Shown piece after piece: positions 63,304 through 64,000 of a DNA stretch of 64,000 nt. This DNA comes from Haladaptatus halobius (lineage in GTDB: Archaea; Halobacteriota; Halobacteria; Halobacteriales; Haladaptataceae), in assembly GCF_020618475.1 (NCBI RefSeq), contig NZ_CP085335.1, positions 1,984,001 through 2,048,000 of the forward strand. Reading direction: 5' to 3'. A program made the translations under genes and the position numbers. The first letter of the stretch is position 1; each line of letters opens with the position of its first letter. The notes beneath the pieces are model-generated. The model made no database searches and was not told where the DNA came from. It was given only the letters and a program-made list of their open reading frames with translations.

Positions 63304-64000
63304 ATGCGATTGCATGCCAGAGATGTACGGCAAGACGTGCGCGAACTAGCCGCCCTGTTGGGCGACGTGCTCTCCCGGCAAGCATCGACCGAGGCATTCG
63401 AGACGGTCGAAACCTTGCGAACGGGTGCCATCGATTACCGGCGCGGCGACGCCGACTCCCGCGATACGCTCCGGGACGAAATCGCTCGCCTCTCGCCCGA
63501 ACGCACGGGCCACGTCGCGCGGGCGTTCGCCACCTACTTCGAACTCATCAACCTCGCCGAGGAGCGCCAGCGCGTGCGGGCCATCCGCGAGGGAACGCAG
63601 GCCGGAACGCTGGAGGACAGTCTCCGCACCACCGCCGAGACGCTCGCAGAGGAGGACGCCGACTCGGAGACCGTCCGGCAGGTGCTGGAGGACGTGAACG
63701 TCGTCCCGACGTTCACCGCGCACCCGACCGAGGCTCGCCGGAAGACGGTGAAGGCGAAGCTCCGCTCGGTCGCGTTCCTGCTCGAAGAACTGGACGAACA
63801 CCGTCTCACCGACCGCGAACGCGAGCGAGTCGAACGTCGACTGGAGAGCGAGATAATGGGCCTCTGGGAGACGCGACAGGTCAGAAAACGACGCCCAGAG
63901 GTGGCGGACGAGGCGCGAAACGTCCTCTGGTATCTGGAGAACGTTCTCTTCGACATCGTCGGCGAGGTGTACGACGAACTCGACCGAACCATCGGCGAAG
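63304..64000 (+). CDS. ppc: Phosphoenolpyruvate carboxylase, N-terminal part
   Basis: The ATG at 63304 opens a frame that runs off the window (232 residues seen). MRLHARDVRQDVRELAALLG is the start; NVVPTFTAHPTEARRKTV holds the catalytic His of bacterial-type PEPC, and SEIMGLWETRQVRKRRPEVADEARNVLWYLENVLFD follows as expected. It makes oxaloacetate from PEP and bicarbonate. The remainder of the gene lies outside. Confidence 0.95.
   Translation, partial: MRLHARDVRQDVRELAALLGDVLSRQASTEAFETVETLRTGAIDYRRGDADSRDTLRDEIARLSPERTGHVARAFATYFELINLAEERQRVRAIREGTQAGTLEDSLRTTAETLAEEDADSETVRQVLEDVNVVPTFTAHPTEARRKTVKAKLRSVAFLLEELDEHRLTDRERERVERRLESEIMGLWETRQVRKRRPEVADEARNVLWYLENVLFDIVGEVYDELDRTIGE

Overview
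The window is a GC-rich stretch of a haloarchaeal (class Halobacteria) chromosome. The evidence is acidic proteins, Tat-type signals on secreted binding proteins, TATA boxes placed for leaderless transcripts, and archaeal information-processing genes: RFC large subunit, eIF5A, deoxyhypusine synthase, TFS, Lrp and bacterio-opsin-activator-like regulators, and HalOD1 proteins. The genus cannot be fixed from the sequence alone. I see no rRNA, tRNA, CRISPR array, intact IS element or prophage. It reads as an ordinary chromosomal segment with an unusual number of broken genes.

Layout. 0-7 kb: the end of rfcL, an Lrp regulator, a HalOD1 protein, an NhaC-type antiporter, a polar amino-acid ABC transporter operon and a compact heme A synthase. 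7-12 kb: an M24-like protein without metal ligands, a malic enzyme-PTA hybrid, a dispersed intergenic repeat, a hypothetical protein and RNase HI. 12-19 kb: a complete five-gene oligopeptide ABC operon, then a HAD hydrolase. 19-24 kb: two MoeA-type genes (one fused to a periplasmic-binding-like domain), a VOC gene broken by an amber codon and small conserved proteins. 24-31 kb: Hsp20 with an ABC1 kinase, a two-gene sodium:solute symporter, UspA and an aminotransferase. 30.7-36.8 kb: eIF5A, an agmatinase-type enzyme and deoxyhypusine synthase, the components expected for hypusine formation, interrupted by a repeat-bearing, AT-rich accessory stretch. 37-49 kb: a metallophosphoesterase, CspA, an aldo-keto reductase, PEP carboxykinase, an SDR + QueA-like pair, VOC and SnoaL-like proteins, uracil-DNA glycosylase and membrane proteins. 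49-57 kb: EamA, a right-handed beta-helix protein divergent from a regulator, small zinc ribbons, HAD, and a run of damaged genes (MazG-like, histidine kinase fragment, terpene-synthase-like pseudogene, ZIP with a run-on C-terminus). 57-64 kb: hydrolase, DUF7344-like regulator, YdjM-like, SDR, DedA, lipoprotein, TFS, DoxX/HxlR divergent pair, a 34-residue zinc ribbon and the start of PEP carboxylase.

Central carbon metabolism is well represented: malic enzyme, PEP carboxykinase and PEP carboxylase together control the PEP/pyruvate-C4 node. Several genes carry one-base lesions, mostly in short C or G runs, so either this strain is losing accessory genes or the assembly has homopolymer indels. 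Three nonsense codons and a head-to-head double truncation at about 55.65 kb indicate that at least part of the decay is real.
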